Assembly (NCBI RefSeq): GCF_000004195.4
Contig: NC_030677.2
Coordinates: forward strand, 98,422,829-98,486,828
Source: Xenopus tropicalis
Taxonomy: Eukaryota; Chordata; Amphibia; Anura; Pipidae
Length of the DNA: 64,000 nt
Reading direction: 5' to 3'
Shown here piece after piece: positions 51,992 to 60,854 of the stretch (its first letter is position 1; every line of letters begins with the position of its first letter). Below the pieces are notes generated by a model, which was given only the letters and a program-made list of their open reading frames with translations, searched no databases and was not told the origin of the DNA. The translations under genes were made by a program, and so were the position numbers.

Positions 51992-53054
51992 GACAGTTCT
52001 GTCCACTGGCGGCCCGCGACCCCCCTCTGTGTGGCCCCCCACCTGTCTGGCTGCTTTGATGGCTTACCTTTGTGTAAACTTCAAATGGTATGAGTACTGA
52101 GATTAACTGCCCCCCTGCATTGGTCACATCTCATATTCAGGCTGTAATCTCTCTGTATTGTTTAAACATGTAATCCCCTGTACTGTTCACACCTTTTAGT
52201 TTCTGCATTGTTCACCCCCTGCAGTGTTCACACCTCAGGCTCAGGCTGTAATCACCCACATTGGTTACCTTTTCACACCTCAGACCAGCCAGCATTGTGT
52301 CACTGTATGTATTACCTGCCCTATGCTGCCTGTGTGTATGACACACAGGCAGGGTAGGGCAGGCAGAGTATGGCACACACAGGCAGGGTAGGGCAGGCAG
52401 AGTATGGCACATAGGAAGCATAGGGCAGGCAGAGTATGGCACACACAGACAGAAGGGCAGGCAGAGTATGGCACACACAGGCAGCATGGGGCAGGCAGAG
52501 TATGGCACACACAGGCAACAAAGGGCAGGCAGAGTACTGCCTGTGTGTGCCATACTCTTCCTGCCCTATGCTGCCTATGTGTGCCATACTTTAGCTGCCC
52601 TATGCTGTCTATGTGTGCCATACTCTGCGTGCCGTATACTACCGGTGGGAGGTGAACCTGGCAGGGGTTTATTCTGGGAGTTAGTTGGATATAGCCATTA
52701 AATAGTCCCTATGGTGTGTAATTATGTGCTGGGGGTTGCTGTGCTACCCACAGGGGAGGAAGAGGCATACAGATTTAATGGTGTGTCTTAATATGATATA
52801 ATATAATTCTTTCACATTTGAATGAAGTCTGATATCCCTGCAGTGAGCACCAACCATTTGGGTTTTTGCTGCACTACCATTATTAATGTGGGCATGGTCT
52901 TAAAAGCTCTTGTGATAACATGGGTGTGGTTTGAAGTGGGTGTGGTTTAAAGGGGGTGTGGTCAAAGCCGGCTTTCATTAGCGGCCCTCCACTATGTATG
53001 CTAGAGAAATTCCGTCCCTCGGCACCACGGAAGTTGGACAGCACTGCTTTAAGA
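51986..53054. mobile_element. hAT-type non-autonomous element with 8-bp duplication
   Basis: Element 51994-53046 (1053 bp). The left end CAGTTCTGTCCACTGGCGGC and right end ACGGAAGTTGGACAGCACTG are inverted. CTTTAAGA flanks both sides (51986-51993, 53047-53054), the hAT signature. No transposase frame is seen. It carries an internal minisatellite (52320-52635). Confidence 0.9.
52320..52635. repeat. minisatellite, direct then inverted units, 32-34 bp
   Basis: AGGCAGAGTATGG starts at 52361, 52395, 52427, 52459, 52493 and 52527 (spacing 34, 32, 32, 34, 34), linked by CACACACAGGCAG-type text. From 52538 the same unit continues on the opposite strand (GTGTGCCATACTCTTCCTGC and two more). Open frames in all phases here are artefacts. 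Confidence 0.9.
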
Positions 53055-53059
53055 CATAC

Positions 53060-53348
53060 TGCACTATATGACTATTGTTCTGTGCTTGCTTTATGTGTTT
53101 TTTGTACTGCATTTAGTGAAACTGGGCCAGTATGTATGTGTGAAATGATGGCTACTACTCCTAAATGCATTTTAAAATGAGTTTTATGGTAAAAACCCTG
53201 GAATGTCCAGGCATTTATTTGGTGCTCATATACATAAAATCCTGAGTTATCAGGAAATACTTTCAATTTGTTAAACATTTCTGTTGGCAATTATTACTTG
53301 ATGTGATAACAATCCCAATAATTACTGTTATTGCCACAAAAGTGATAT
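53060..53348. other. intergenic, nothing recognised
   Basis: No supported feature. Confidence 0.4.
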
Positions 53349-53351
53349 TGT

Positions 53352-53503
53352 CACTTATAAGTTTCCAGATCAGTTATAAATTTAGAGACACGTCTAGAAA
53401 ATCTAGCTAAAAGGGCTGCGCTGACTGAATATAACCAAAATGCAGCCCTGCAACATGCATTTTTTATAGCTGTCCATAACATTTCAACTCATCTGGTAAC
53501 CTT
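53352..53503. mobile_element. MITE with GGTAACCAGAT-type ends, old copy
   Basis: Contains TTCCAGATCAGTTATAAATT, GCAGCCCTGCAACATGCATT and the end ACTCATCTGGTAACCTTA. A diverged relative of 53527-53684. Confidence 0.55.
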
Positions 53504-53526
53504 AATCTATTTATCTATAGCTGCTG

Positions 53527-53684
53527 TAGGGTTACCAGATGGCATAAAAATTTAGGGCCAAGTCTAAAAAAATCCAGCAAGCAGGGCTGAACTGCTTGTA
53601 GTTTATTTCAAATACAACAATGCTGTCCTGCAACATGTATTTATTAGACATGTCCCTGGATTTTCAAGTCATCTGGTCACCCTA
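53527..53684. mobile_element. MITE with TAGGGTTACCAGAT ends
   Basis: Left TAGGGTTACCAGATGGCATA and right AAGTCATCTGGTCACCCTA are inverted. The interior CTGTCCTGCAACATGTATTT is shared with 47621-47773. Confidence 0.72.
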
Positions 53685-53699
53685 TGCTGCTGGAGAAAT

Positions 53700-53800
53700 G
53701 CTAAGCAAATTATTAAAAAAACATACAAAGATGAAAAATAAAAACCAACTGCAAATTGTCTCAGAATAAATCACAATAAATTGCAATTTAAAGGCAAACT
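53700..53800. repeat. end fragment of TTAAAGGTGAACAACCCC-type MITE
   Basis: AAAACCAACTGCAAATTGTC, TCAGAATAAATC and TTTAAAGGCAAACTGCACCTC match the end of the family at 25195 with several changes. Confidence 0.6.
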
Positions 53801-53815
53801 GCACCTCAATAATAT

Positions 53816-54165
53816 TTAGGCTAATGCCAGATGGGGCTGGTTCTTGGCCTGTGGATAAACACAGGCTGAGAATTAGCCCCTAAACTGGAATCAGCCTTTC
53901 TGTGTGCCGGCACCCATAGCCATTGCTTAGGAGCACGTGAATTTTATGGCCAAAAAGGCTAATGTGTAGGGGCTGATTCTTCACCTCTTGTATCAGTTAT
54001 TGATTGCTTTATATGTTACTCTGTATGTCCAATGTATGTAACCCACCTATTGTACAGCGCTGTGGAATATGTTGGCGCTTTATAAATAAATGTTAATGTA
54101 ATGTAATGGCCCACGGATAAATGCAGGCCAAGAATCAGAACAATCTGACAGCCCATGTGGCATGT
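53816..54165. mobile_element. MITE interrupted by an L2-like 3' tail
   Basis: Left TAGGCTAATGCCAGATGGGG and right AGCCCATGTGGCATG are inverted-like, and GATAAACACAGGCTGAGAAT recurs as GATAAATGCAGGCCAAGAAT. Between about 54000 and 54112 is a tail with CTATTGTACAGCGCTGTGGA and GCGCTTTATAAATAAATG, as at L2 3' ends. Confidence 0.55.
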
Positions 54166-54169
54166 TGAA

Positions 54170-54816
54170 ATAAAAATAAAATAAAGTCACAGATAATGGG
54201 AATTTTAAACTTCAGTGCTAATATGTGTGTCAACTCCACTTAACAGTACCCAAGGCATAAGATGTATAGAAAAAAAAGTATTATTAGTAAATTAATCAAT
54301 ACTTCCTCATTTTTAAGGACCAGTAAAATTACCTCTCAGAAAAATGTGAAAGTATTATCCTTTAGTAAATCAATCATCGGTGTTATTATAAGAAGAATTT
54401 CTGCAGTTATCAGTGCGATAGAAATCTACAATTCTACAAAAAAATCTCAATTAAAAACACATTTAATAACGTGATGTTGTCTAAATGACTAAAGGTTGAT
54501 CGTATCTGATTTTCTGGTAGTAATGATATTAACTTTTACTGGATCTTAAAGAGGGTCAATTTGTTTCAATGGTTGGTAAAACATATGCAGTAATAAAGCC
54601 TGGTTGTGCATTTAAATTGGTAACAAGTGCCTGCAATGTGTTCAGTACAACAGTGACCGGCATTATTTCTGCTTTGTCATACAGAATATAAAAACGTTTC
54701 TATTTTTGAAATTATCATTAGTTTTGTTGTTTTTTTTGTTATTTTGAAAGCTGAGCAGTCTTTTTTAATGTTTTTCTTTCCTTGTAAAGGATCTCCTTAG
54801 GAGGTTCTTGTCCTTA
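54170..54816. other. intergenic, left flank of the DIRS element
   Basis: AT-rich; no supported gene or repeat. Confidence 0.4.
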
Positions 54817-54835
54817 TTTCCTGGCCATCCCCTCC

Positions 54836-54928
54836 GTAGCATCTTAACACTTGGGTAGCCCTCTTAGCGCAGCGATGACAGAAGGAAAAAACAGCATAAA
54901 ATCCCCTCCCTTGGTCCATTCCATGTCT
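54836..54928 (+). repeat. DIRS left inverted terminal repeat
   Basis: Starts GTAGCATCTTAACACTTGGG and ends GGTCCATTCCATGTCT. It is identical to the complement of 59799-59891 by direct comparison. The outer extension 54817-54835 (TTTCCTGGCCATCCCCTCC) differs from the right end. Confidence 0.93.
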
Positions 54929-55249
54929 TTTTTTCCTTCTGTCAGCGCAGAAGTTGATTTACCGGGTGGGGAGTTCTCTCTTCACTCTCTCTCTCCCCAT
55001 CCGATGCCGCGCTGCTCAGCCTCCAGAGTGAGTGTCTCAGCGCTGGTGGTGGTGTCTCGGGCTGTGGCCCCCCCTAAGGATCAGTTGTTGGGGTTTTTCC
55101 CCCACCCATTACCTGTCCTCGGCAGTGAAGGTGTGTGGCGCTTTTCTCTGACGTCAGTGGAAGCTGTATTGCTCGTCAGACGCCGCTACTCGTGGGGAAG
55201 TTGTTGCAGTCGTCCTGCCTGTGTCTCCTGTATCTTGCCACCTCTCAAG

Positions 55250-55328
55250 GTAAAAAAAAAAAAAAAAAAAAAAGCAGAGAGTAGAATTTTATGCTGGGTG
55301 GCGATTTATTTTGTTTGTTCTGTTTCAG
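55250..55328 (+). other. possible intron in the DIRS leader
   Basis: CTCAAG then GTAAAA at 55250 resembles a donor. TTGTTTGTTCTGTTTCAG ending at 55328 is a good pyrimidine tract and acceptor, and the gag ATG follows one base later. The 79-nt candidate contains an A run of about 22 bases. Splicing is inferred only. Confidence 0.4.
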
Positions 55329-55329
55329 T

Positions 55330-56667
55330 ATGTCGCAGACCCCTGAACATTCGGATACTCCGGCTACAGAGTTTAAGTCCTGCCTCACTTGTTATGAACC
55401 TGCGCTTAAAGGCAAGAAGTTTTGTAAGGATTGCATTCTCCAATTCCTTGCCCCAGCTGCTGAATCTGCTAAGCATTCTGGAAGTGCTTTTTTATCTGTT
55501 GACCCAGAGCCAGAGGATTCGGCTAAGGAAGAGGCTTGTCCTAAGGACTTATTAGCTTGGATCAAAGATGCTGTTGCGGAGGGAGTAAAACATGCTTCAG
55601 AGAGGAAGCGTCCTAGACCCTCCACTAGCAAACAAGTTGAGGACTGCAGTTCATCCTCTTCCGCCAAGGATGATATGGAGGGATATTCTTCTTCTTCTGA
55701 TGAGGATGAGGAATCGTTCGGATTCGACTTTAAACTTGTGTCTCCGCTTATTAAAGCTGTTAGACAGACCCTTTCAATTCAGGATTCCTCTGCAAGCTCT
55801 TCATCAGTCCTTATCAGTAAAAAGAAGAAGGCAAGTTTCCCTCTGCATGATGAGATTAAAGCCCTTATTGAGTCTGAGTGGGAAAAGACTGCAAAGAAGA
55901 TCCCTACAGAATCTAAGTTCTCTAAACTCTATCCTTTCCCTGAGGAAGTTTCTGCTAAGTGGGATAGATTGCCAGTTGTCGATGCCCCAGTGGCAAGGCT
56001 CTCAAGGAAAACTGCCCTCCCGATTGACGATGTATCTTCTCTTAAACATCCGATGGATCGTCGCATGGAGACTGATCTGAGGAGGCTTTTTCTGGCCGCA
56101 GGTGCTTTGTATAGACCCACTGTGGCTCAAATTTCTGTGGCTAAGGCCATGACAATATGGGTAGAGAACTTAGAGCAAGCTGTTAATTCTAAGGCTTCAC
56201 GAGATTCATTAAGGGAGATCCTGGCTGACCTGAAGGTAGCTGCGGGTTTTTCTCTAGAAGCAGCTATCGATTCCACTAAACTAGTGGCACGCACTACAGC
56301 CTTATCCATTTCAACGAGAAGAGCCTTATGGCTAAAAGGTTGGTATGCTGACACAGCCTCTAAGAATACCTTATGCAAACTGCCTTATGAAGGAGATAGA
56401 CTTTTTGGCAAGTCACTAGACGACATTATATCCAAATCCTCAGGTGGTAAGTCTTCCTTCTTGCCTCAAAATAAACGTTTTAAGGAGACGTTTAGAAGGT
56501 CCCAGTCTGAGAGATACTTCACTAGACGTCGTGAGGAAAGTAGAGGCTTCAGGCAAGGCAAGGAGTCCTTTCGTGGCCAAAATTGGCGTTCTGCCCAGTC
56601 CTCCTTGTTCCAGAATCGTAAAACCAGATTCATCAGGTCACCTAAGCCCCAGCCCAAGTCAGCATGA
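55330..56667 (+). CDS. DIRS ORF1, gag-like protein
   Basis: A 445-residue ORF from the ATG at 55330 (the frame is open upstream to 55291, but MSQTPEHSDT is the natural start, directly after a splice-acceptor-like sequence). The presumed role is nucleocapsid or RNA binding, by analogy with DIRS ORF1. Near the N-terminus is a Cys pattern C-x2-C-x10-C-x2-C (CLTCYEPALK...FCKDC) that could bind zinc. A Ser/Asp/Glu-rich stretch follows (SSSSSAKDDMEGYSSSSDED), then a mostly helical region (HDEIKALIESEWEKTAKKIP; AKWDRLPVVDAPVARLSRKT), and a basic Arg/Phe/Ser-rich C-terminus (RFKETFRRSQSERYFTRRRE) suited to nucleic acid binding. The stop TGA (56665-56667) is 1 base before the ORF2 ATG. No internal stop or frameshift is seen. 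Confidence 0.85.
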   Translation: MSQTPEHSDTPATEFKSCLTCYEPALKGKKFCKDCILQFLAPAAESAKHSGSAFLSVDPEPEDSAKEEACPKDLLAWIKDAVAEGVKHASERKRPRPSTSKQVEDCSSSSSAKDDMEGYSSSSDEDEESFGFDFKLVSPLIKAVRQTLSIQDSSASSSSVLISKKKKASFPLHDEIKALIESEWEKTAKKIPTESKFSKLYPFPEEVSAKWDRLPVVDAPVARLSRKTALPIDDVSSLKHPMDRRMETDLRRLFLAAGALYRPTVAQISVAKAMTIWVENLEQAVNSKASRDSLREILADLKVAAGFSLEAAIDSTKLVARTTALSISTRRALWLKGWYADTASKNTLCKLPYEGDRLFGKSLDDIISKSSGGKSSFLPQNKRFKETFRRSQSERYFTRRREESRGFRQGKESFRGQNWRSAQSSLFQNRKTRFIRSPKPQPKSA

Positions 56668-56668
56668 G

Positions 56669-58570
56669 ATGGAGCCTGTCCAGGTTCCTCAAGTTGGGGC
56701 ACGTCTTCTACAGTTCAGAGAGGCCTGGGCAGGAATTACTCACGACTCCTGGGTGTTAGACATTATACTCAGGGGTTACAAAATAGAATTTTTCAAAAGG
56801 CCAAGTCAAACCTTCTTTTGTCAAACAAGGATCCCTATACAAGCAGAGGGCCAGCTAGCAATGGACGAGTATATTCAGCAGCTTCTCACAAAGGGAGCAG
56901 TAGTGCCAGTTCCATCTCGCTCCAGAAGAAAGGGGTTCTATTCCCCACTATTCCTTGTTACAAAGAGCTCAGGAGAGCTGCGTCCGATTTTAGATTTGCG
57001 AAGGCTGAACAGATCGATAAAGGTCCAGCCGTTCAAGATGGAGTCTATAGCTACCATCAGGCCAATGATCAGCTCGGGCGATTGGCTAATAACTATAGAC
57101 TTAAAGGACGCCTATCTTCATGTCCCCGTGGCAGTGGAGCATCAGTCCTTTCTAAGATTCGCCTGGAGAGACCTTCATCTTCAATTCGTCTGTTTGCCCT
57201 TTGGCCTTTCCACATCTCCCCAAACCTTCTCCAAGGTCCTTGTGGTAGTCATAGCTTGGCTCAGGCGTGCCGGTCTGGAGATCTTTCATTACCTAGACGA
57301 CCTTCTAGTGGTCTCCAGGACCATGGCACAAGCTGTGGTAGATCGAGATCGGGCTCTGTCCAAGCTCAAGGAGGTCGGTTGGATCATCAATGTTGCCAAG
57401 AGTCAACTACAGCCGACCCAGGCCCTGGTCTTTCTGGGGGCTTACATAGATACGAAGGACAACAGTTTGAGCCTGTCTCAAGATCGGATCTTAAAGGTCA
57501 CAACAGAAGCATCCAGGCTATGTCAGTTTTCCCGAATTACAGCGCGCCACATGATGAGACTGTTAGGGATGATGGCCTCCTGTATTGGGCTAGTAAAATG
57601 GGCCAGATGGAAGATGAGGCCACTCCAACATGTATTTCTGTCCCATTGGAACAAAGAACTAGAGAATTGGTCTCAAATCCTTCCTCTTCCAGCTGTAGTC
57701 AGGAGCTCCCTCTCCTGGTGGCGGGACGAAGTAAATCTAAAAAACGGGTTTCCTCTTCGAGATCCTTGCTGGGTAGAACTCTTCACAGACGCTTCAGCAG
57801 AAGGTTGGGGAGCTCATTGTCTTGGGCATTCGGCTCAAGGATCCTGGGGTACAAAATTGGGACACATCCCCTCAAATATCATCGAGCTAAGAGCAGTCAA
57901 CAGAGCTCTGGATGCTTTCTCAGATCTCGTACAGGGGTCTTGTGTAAAGGTGAGATCGGACAATATTTCCACCGTCTCATATATAAGAAAGCAAGGGGGT
58001 ACCAAGAGTGTGACTCTTCTTCAGGAACTAGAACCCATCATGGACTGGGCAAGAGAACATCTACAAGATCTAACGGCCGTTCATATCCCTGGAAGAGAAA
58101 ATCAAGCAGCAGACTTTCTTTCTCGAAGGTCACTAGATTATACGGAATGGGAGCTCAGTCAGGAGGTGTTTCTGACGATAACTCAGAAATGGGGGACCCC
58201 GGCCATAGATCTGATGGCGACCCCCCAGAATGCCAAAGTGGCCCGGTTTTACTCGAGATTTCATCACCCTCAGTCAGAAGCAGTGGATGCCTTAGCCCAG
58301 AGCTGGGAAGAGGGGCTCCTCTATGTATTCCCTCCTCTTCCCATGATTTCTCTTATTCTTCGGAAAATAATGGTGTCCAGGGCAACAGTGATAGCCATCC
58401 TCCCAGATTGGCCCCGGCGGCCATGGTATCCCCTCCTCAGGAGGCTTTCGGTGGAGAAACCTCTTCAGCTCCCCAGCAGGCAGGATGTTCTCAGGCAAGG
58501 GCCAGTTTTCCACCCCTTTCCCCAGCATCTGAACCTCAAGGCATGGAGATTGAGAGGAGAAGGCTTATAG
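56669..58570 (+). CDS. DIRS ORF2: reverse transcriptase, RNase H, DAM-like methyltransferase
   Basis: A 633-residue polyprotein from ATG 56669 (the same frame is open from 56444, inside ORF1). Reverse transcriptase spans about residues 60-260: GELRPILDLRRLN, DWLITIDLKDAYLHVPV, FVCLPFGLSTSPQTFSK and the catalytic YLDD at 208-211. RNase H follows (about 368-485) with its acidic residues visible: D373 in FTDAS, E406 in IELRAV, D431 in RSDN and D482 in QAADFLS. The C-terminal part (about 498-590; TPAIDLMATPQNAKV, LYVFPPLPMI, PDWPRRPWYP) is the methyltransferase-like domain typical of DIRS1-type elements; its activity in these elements is not established. All motifs appear intact. The start one base after the ORF1 stop suggests termination-reinitiation. 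The 3' end overlaps the recombinase ORF in another frame. Confidence 0.92.
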   Translation: MEPVQVPQVGARLLQFREAWAGITHDSWVLDIILRGYKIEFFKRPSQTFFCQTRIPIQAEGQLAMDEYIQQLLTKGAVVPVPSRSRRKGFYSPLFLVTKSSGELRPILDLRRLNRSIKVQPFKMESIATIRPMISSGDWLITIDLKDAYLHVPVAVEHQSFLRFAWRDLHLQFVCLPFGLSTSPQTFSKVLVVVIAWLRRAGLEIFHYLDDLLVVSRTMAQAVVDRDRALSKLKEVGWIINVAKSQLQPTQALVFLGAYIDTKDNSLSLSQDRILKVTTEASRLCQFSRITARHMMRLLGMMASCIGLVKWARWKMRPLQHVFLSHWNKELENWSQILPLPAVVRSSLSWWRDEVNLKNGFPLRDPCWVELFTDASAEGWGAHCLGHSAQGSWGTKLGHIPSNIIELRAVNRALDAFSDLVQGSCVKVRSDNISTVSYIRKQGGTKSVTLLQELEPIMDWAREHLQDLTAVHIPGRENQAADFLSRRSLDYTEWELSQEVFLTITQKWGTPAIDLMATPQNAKVARFYSRFHHPQSEAVDALAQSWEEGLLYVFPPLPMISLILRKIMVSRATVIAILPDWPRRPWYPLLRRLSVEKPLQLPSRQDVLRQGPVFHPFPQHLNLKAWRLRGEGL

Positions 58571-59508
58571 ATTTAGGGTTTACGGAGGAAGTTATTGCTA
58601 CTCTCCTTAGAGCCAGGAAGGCCTCTACTACCTCTCAATATTGCAAGATTTGGGACCGCTTCCAAGCATGGGCTAGAGAGAGAAGTCTCGAATTCCAGGA
58701 GCCTTCTACAGCCACAGTGTTGGAATTCTTGCAGGCGGGCCTAGACAGGGGTCTGTCGTGGAGTTCTCTAAGAGTTCAAATTTCTGCCCTGTCTGCCATC
58801 CTAAATATCAAATGGGCTGAGAATCCCTTAGTTGTCCGATTTCTAGCAGCTGTGAAGCGAATTCGTCCACCCATTAGGTCCCATGCTCCTCCTTGGGACC
58901 TTCCATTAGTTTTGAAGGCCTTGTCTATGAAGCCTTTTGCTCCGATGGAAGATATTTCTATATGGCATCTGACACTCAAAACAGTTCTGTTAGTGGCAGT
59001 CACCTCGGCAAGGAGAATCAGTGAATTAAGAGCCTTATCGTCTGAACCTCCCTTCACAGTTTTCTATCCAGAGAAGGTTGTTCTGCGGACCATGCCTAAC
59101 TTTCTACCCAAGGTAGTTTCTACCTTCCACCTGAATGAGCCTATAGTACTTCCTTCCTTCCATCCAGTTTCATCCACAGAAATGGAAACTCCGAAGAAGA
59201 ACTTAGATGTCAGGAATTGCCTTGAAACCTACATTCTCAGAACACAACCCTTTAGAAAGTCTTCTAACCTCTTTGTCATGCCGGGAGGAATAAATAAGGG
59301 TCAGACTGCCTCGGTTAGGACCATTGGAAGATGGATCGTGATGGCCATAACTACAGCATACAGAGAGCAGGCGCTTCCGTTACCTAGTGGGGTCAAGGCA
59401 CACTCGACCAGAGGATTGGCAGCATCCTGGGCGGCAGAAGCACAGGCAGCGCCAGAATCGATTTGTAAGGCTGCGACTTGGAAATCCACTAATACTTTTA
59501 TATTATAA
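58543..59508 (+). pseudogene. DIRS ORF3: tyrosine recombinase, C-terminus lost
   Basis: The recombinase would integrate the circular DNA copy. Reading from ATG 58543 (28-base overlap with ORF2) gives 321 residues. The frame is open upstream to 56818, but that part only shadows ORF2 and is Ser-rich noise. Visible: an N-terminal SAM-like core-binding region (RKASTTSQYCKIWDRFQAWA; SLRVQISALSAIL), catalytic Arg in TSARRISEL (157 or 158), the HxxR motif AHSTRG (H287, R290) and W313 in ATW. The frame stops at TTTATATTATAA (59508). The continuation expected to hold the catalytic Tyr (YYKLDVSAQND) lies in the next frame and runs on to a stop at 59581. A small indel near 59497-59503 is the likely cause. 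An alternative is that a ribosomal shift or an assembly error explains it. Confidence 0.85.
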
Positions 59509-59645
59509 ATTAGATGTTTCTGCTCAAAATGATTCTTTATTTGGCCTCAAGGTTTTGCAGGCCGTGTCTCACTGTGATTAAAGTTTTCTGTTCAGCATAT
59601 TAATGTGTTCCCTTCCCTTTTTTTTTTGGTATTGCTCGGGTACTT

Positions 59646-59749
59646 ACCCAAGTGTTAAGATGCTACGGAGGGGATGGCCAGGAAAGGAGAAAATTGTTTC
59701 ATACTTACCGTAATTTTCTTTTCCTGGCCATCTCCCGTAGTAGCATCTT
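59646..59749. repeat. DIRS internal complementary region
   Basis: 59646-59685 (TACCCAAGTGTTAAGATGCT to CCAGGAAA) is the complement of the left outer end. 59686-59749 (GGAGAAAATTGTTTCATACT to TAGTAGCATCTT) is the complement of the right outer end. This junction is the template proposed to restore element ends during circle formation. Confidence 0.92.
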
Positions 59750-59798
59750 CCCTCCCTATTAATCATTTTTGAGTTGTATATTCCAGAAGCTTGTTACT

Positions 59799-59891
59799 AG
59801 ACATGGAATGGACCAAGGGAGGGGATTTTATGCTGTTTTTTCCTTCTGTCATCGCTGCGCTAAGAGGGCTACCCAAGTGTTAAGATGCTAC
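59799..59891 (-). repeat. DIRS right inverted terminal repeat
   Basis: The complement of the left repeat. It is followed by an outer extension 59892-59946 (TACGGGAGATGGCCAGGAAA onward to TTCTCCT), also represented in the internal complementary region. Confidence 0.93.
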
Positions 59892-59949
59892 TACGGGAGA
59901 TGGCCAGGAAAAGAAAATTACGGTAAGTATGAAACAATTTTCTCCTATT

Positions 59950-60853
59950 GCTACAAAATGTTTTTTTTTATTCAGTGTGCTCCATTGTGAGTAGATAATG
60001 TGGATTCATTCTGTGATTACCAAGATACTACTACCTTAAAAATCCCTAGCTCTAAAATGTTTTGTTTTGCGCTAGTGGGTCCGATTCACCAAAATGCTGG
60101 TAGATGTATATAGCAATATTTTATATTTTGAACTACTATTAGTAAGATGATATTTACTTTTATTTACCTTCATAAATGCCTTTTCTTTATATTTTTGGTG
60201 TACTGTGTTAGAAGATGCTACAGAACTAGCCCCTAGCTGTCAATGTACAGTTGGTTAAGGGAGTGTCTTTACTGTGTTAATATTGTATTTATATTTTATA
60301 TTCACCTTTATGTTTTTTAACTATTTCTGAGTGCCCATTTTATAATTTACTTGATAACAATTGTTTTTTTCACCAGATACAAGTGTTTTATTTTAAAAGG
60401 AGAACTAATGCTTAACTAAAGATGTAGACTAGAAATGCCACACATTTTGCATCGGGTTTCTGTACCAGCCCAACTCCTAATATACTGTATATATAAAATA
60501 AACGTGTCTCACTATAAGGCTGATTAGTAAATAATACATATTATTAGTACATGGCAGCTCTAATAATCTGCCCTTATATCTTCCTCTTATATGACAACCT
60601 CATTTTCTGCTAATTTCCTAATTTGTGACAATGCCTTAGCTTAGCTTCTCAGAGAACACAGAGCATGTGAGTGTCACTGACCCTTCTAACAAAATCCAAG
60701 ATGGGGAGCTCCTATAACAACTTTGAAGGCCTGAATAATTACAGTATAAAGATGCTGAATATTTAGGCTGGCCACTCATGCAATATATTATATTTAGTAT
60801 ATAAAATATGTCAATTTATTCATGTTTATTTTTATTGTTTACTTTTCTTTTAA
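59950..60853. other. intergenic, nothing recognised
   Basis: AT-rich; no supported feature. Confidence 0.4.
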
Positions 60854-60854
60854 A

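Larger units (their letters stand above)
54817..59946 (+). mobile_element. DIRS-type tyrosine-recombinase retrotransposon, near complete
   Basis: A 5.13-kb element with the full DIRS architecture: inverted terminal repeats (93 bp identical between 54836-54928 and the complement of 59799-59891), unique outer extensions, an internal complementary region (59646-59749) made of the complements of the two outermost ends, and three overlapping ORFs (gag-like; RT, RNase H and methyltransferase; tyrosine recombinase). DIRS elements are copied through RNA and are thought to insert as circles by recombination rather than by an integrase, which fits the lack of an obvious target duplication here. The ends are placed at TTTCCTGG on the left and TTCTCCT on the right, because those join in the internal region. 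Long open frames and identical repeats suggest a recent insertion. A frame disruption near 59500 damages the recombinase C-terminus. Confidence 0.93.

Noticed and set aside
52212..52701. Several Cys/Leu/Pro-rich repeated ORFs on both strands
   Set aside because: They are readings of the 32-34-bp minisatellite in the hAT element.
54851..55555. 234-residue frame in the DIRS leader
   Set aside because: Runs through the terminal repeat and an A-rich tract giving a Lys run; no gag features.
56818..58542. N-terminal 575 residues of the recombinase frame
   Set aside because: This part overlaps ORF2 out of phase, is Ser/Arg/Gly-rich and shows no domain, so the recombinase is taken to start at 58543.
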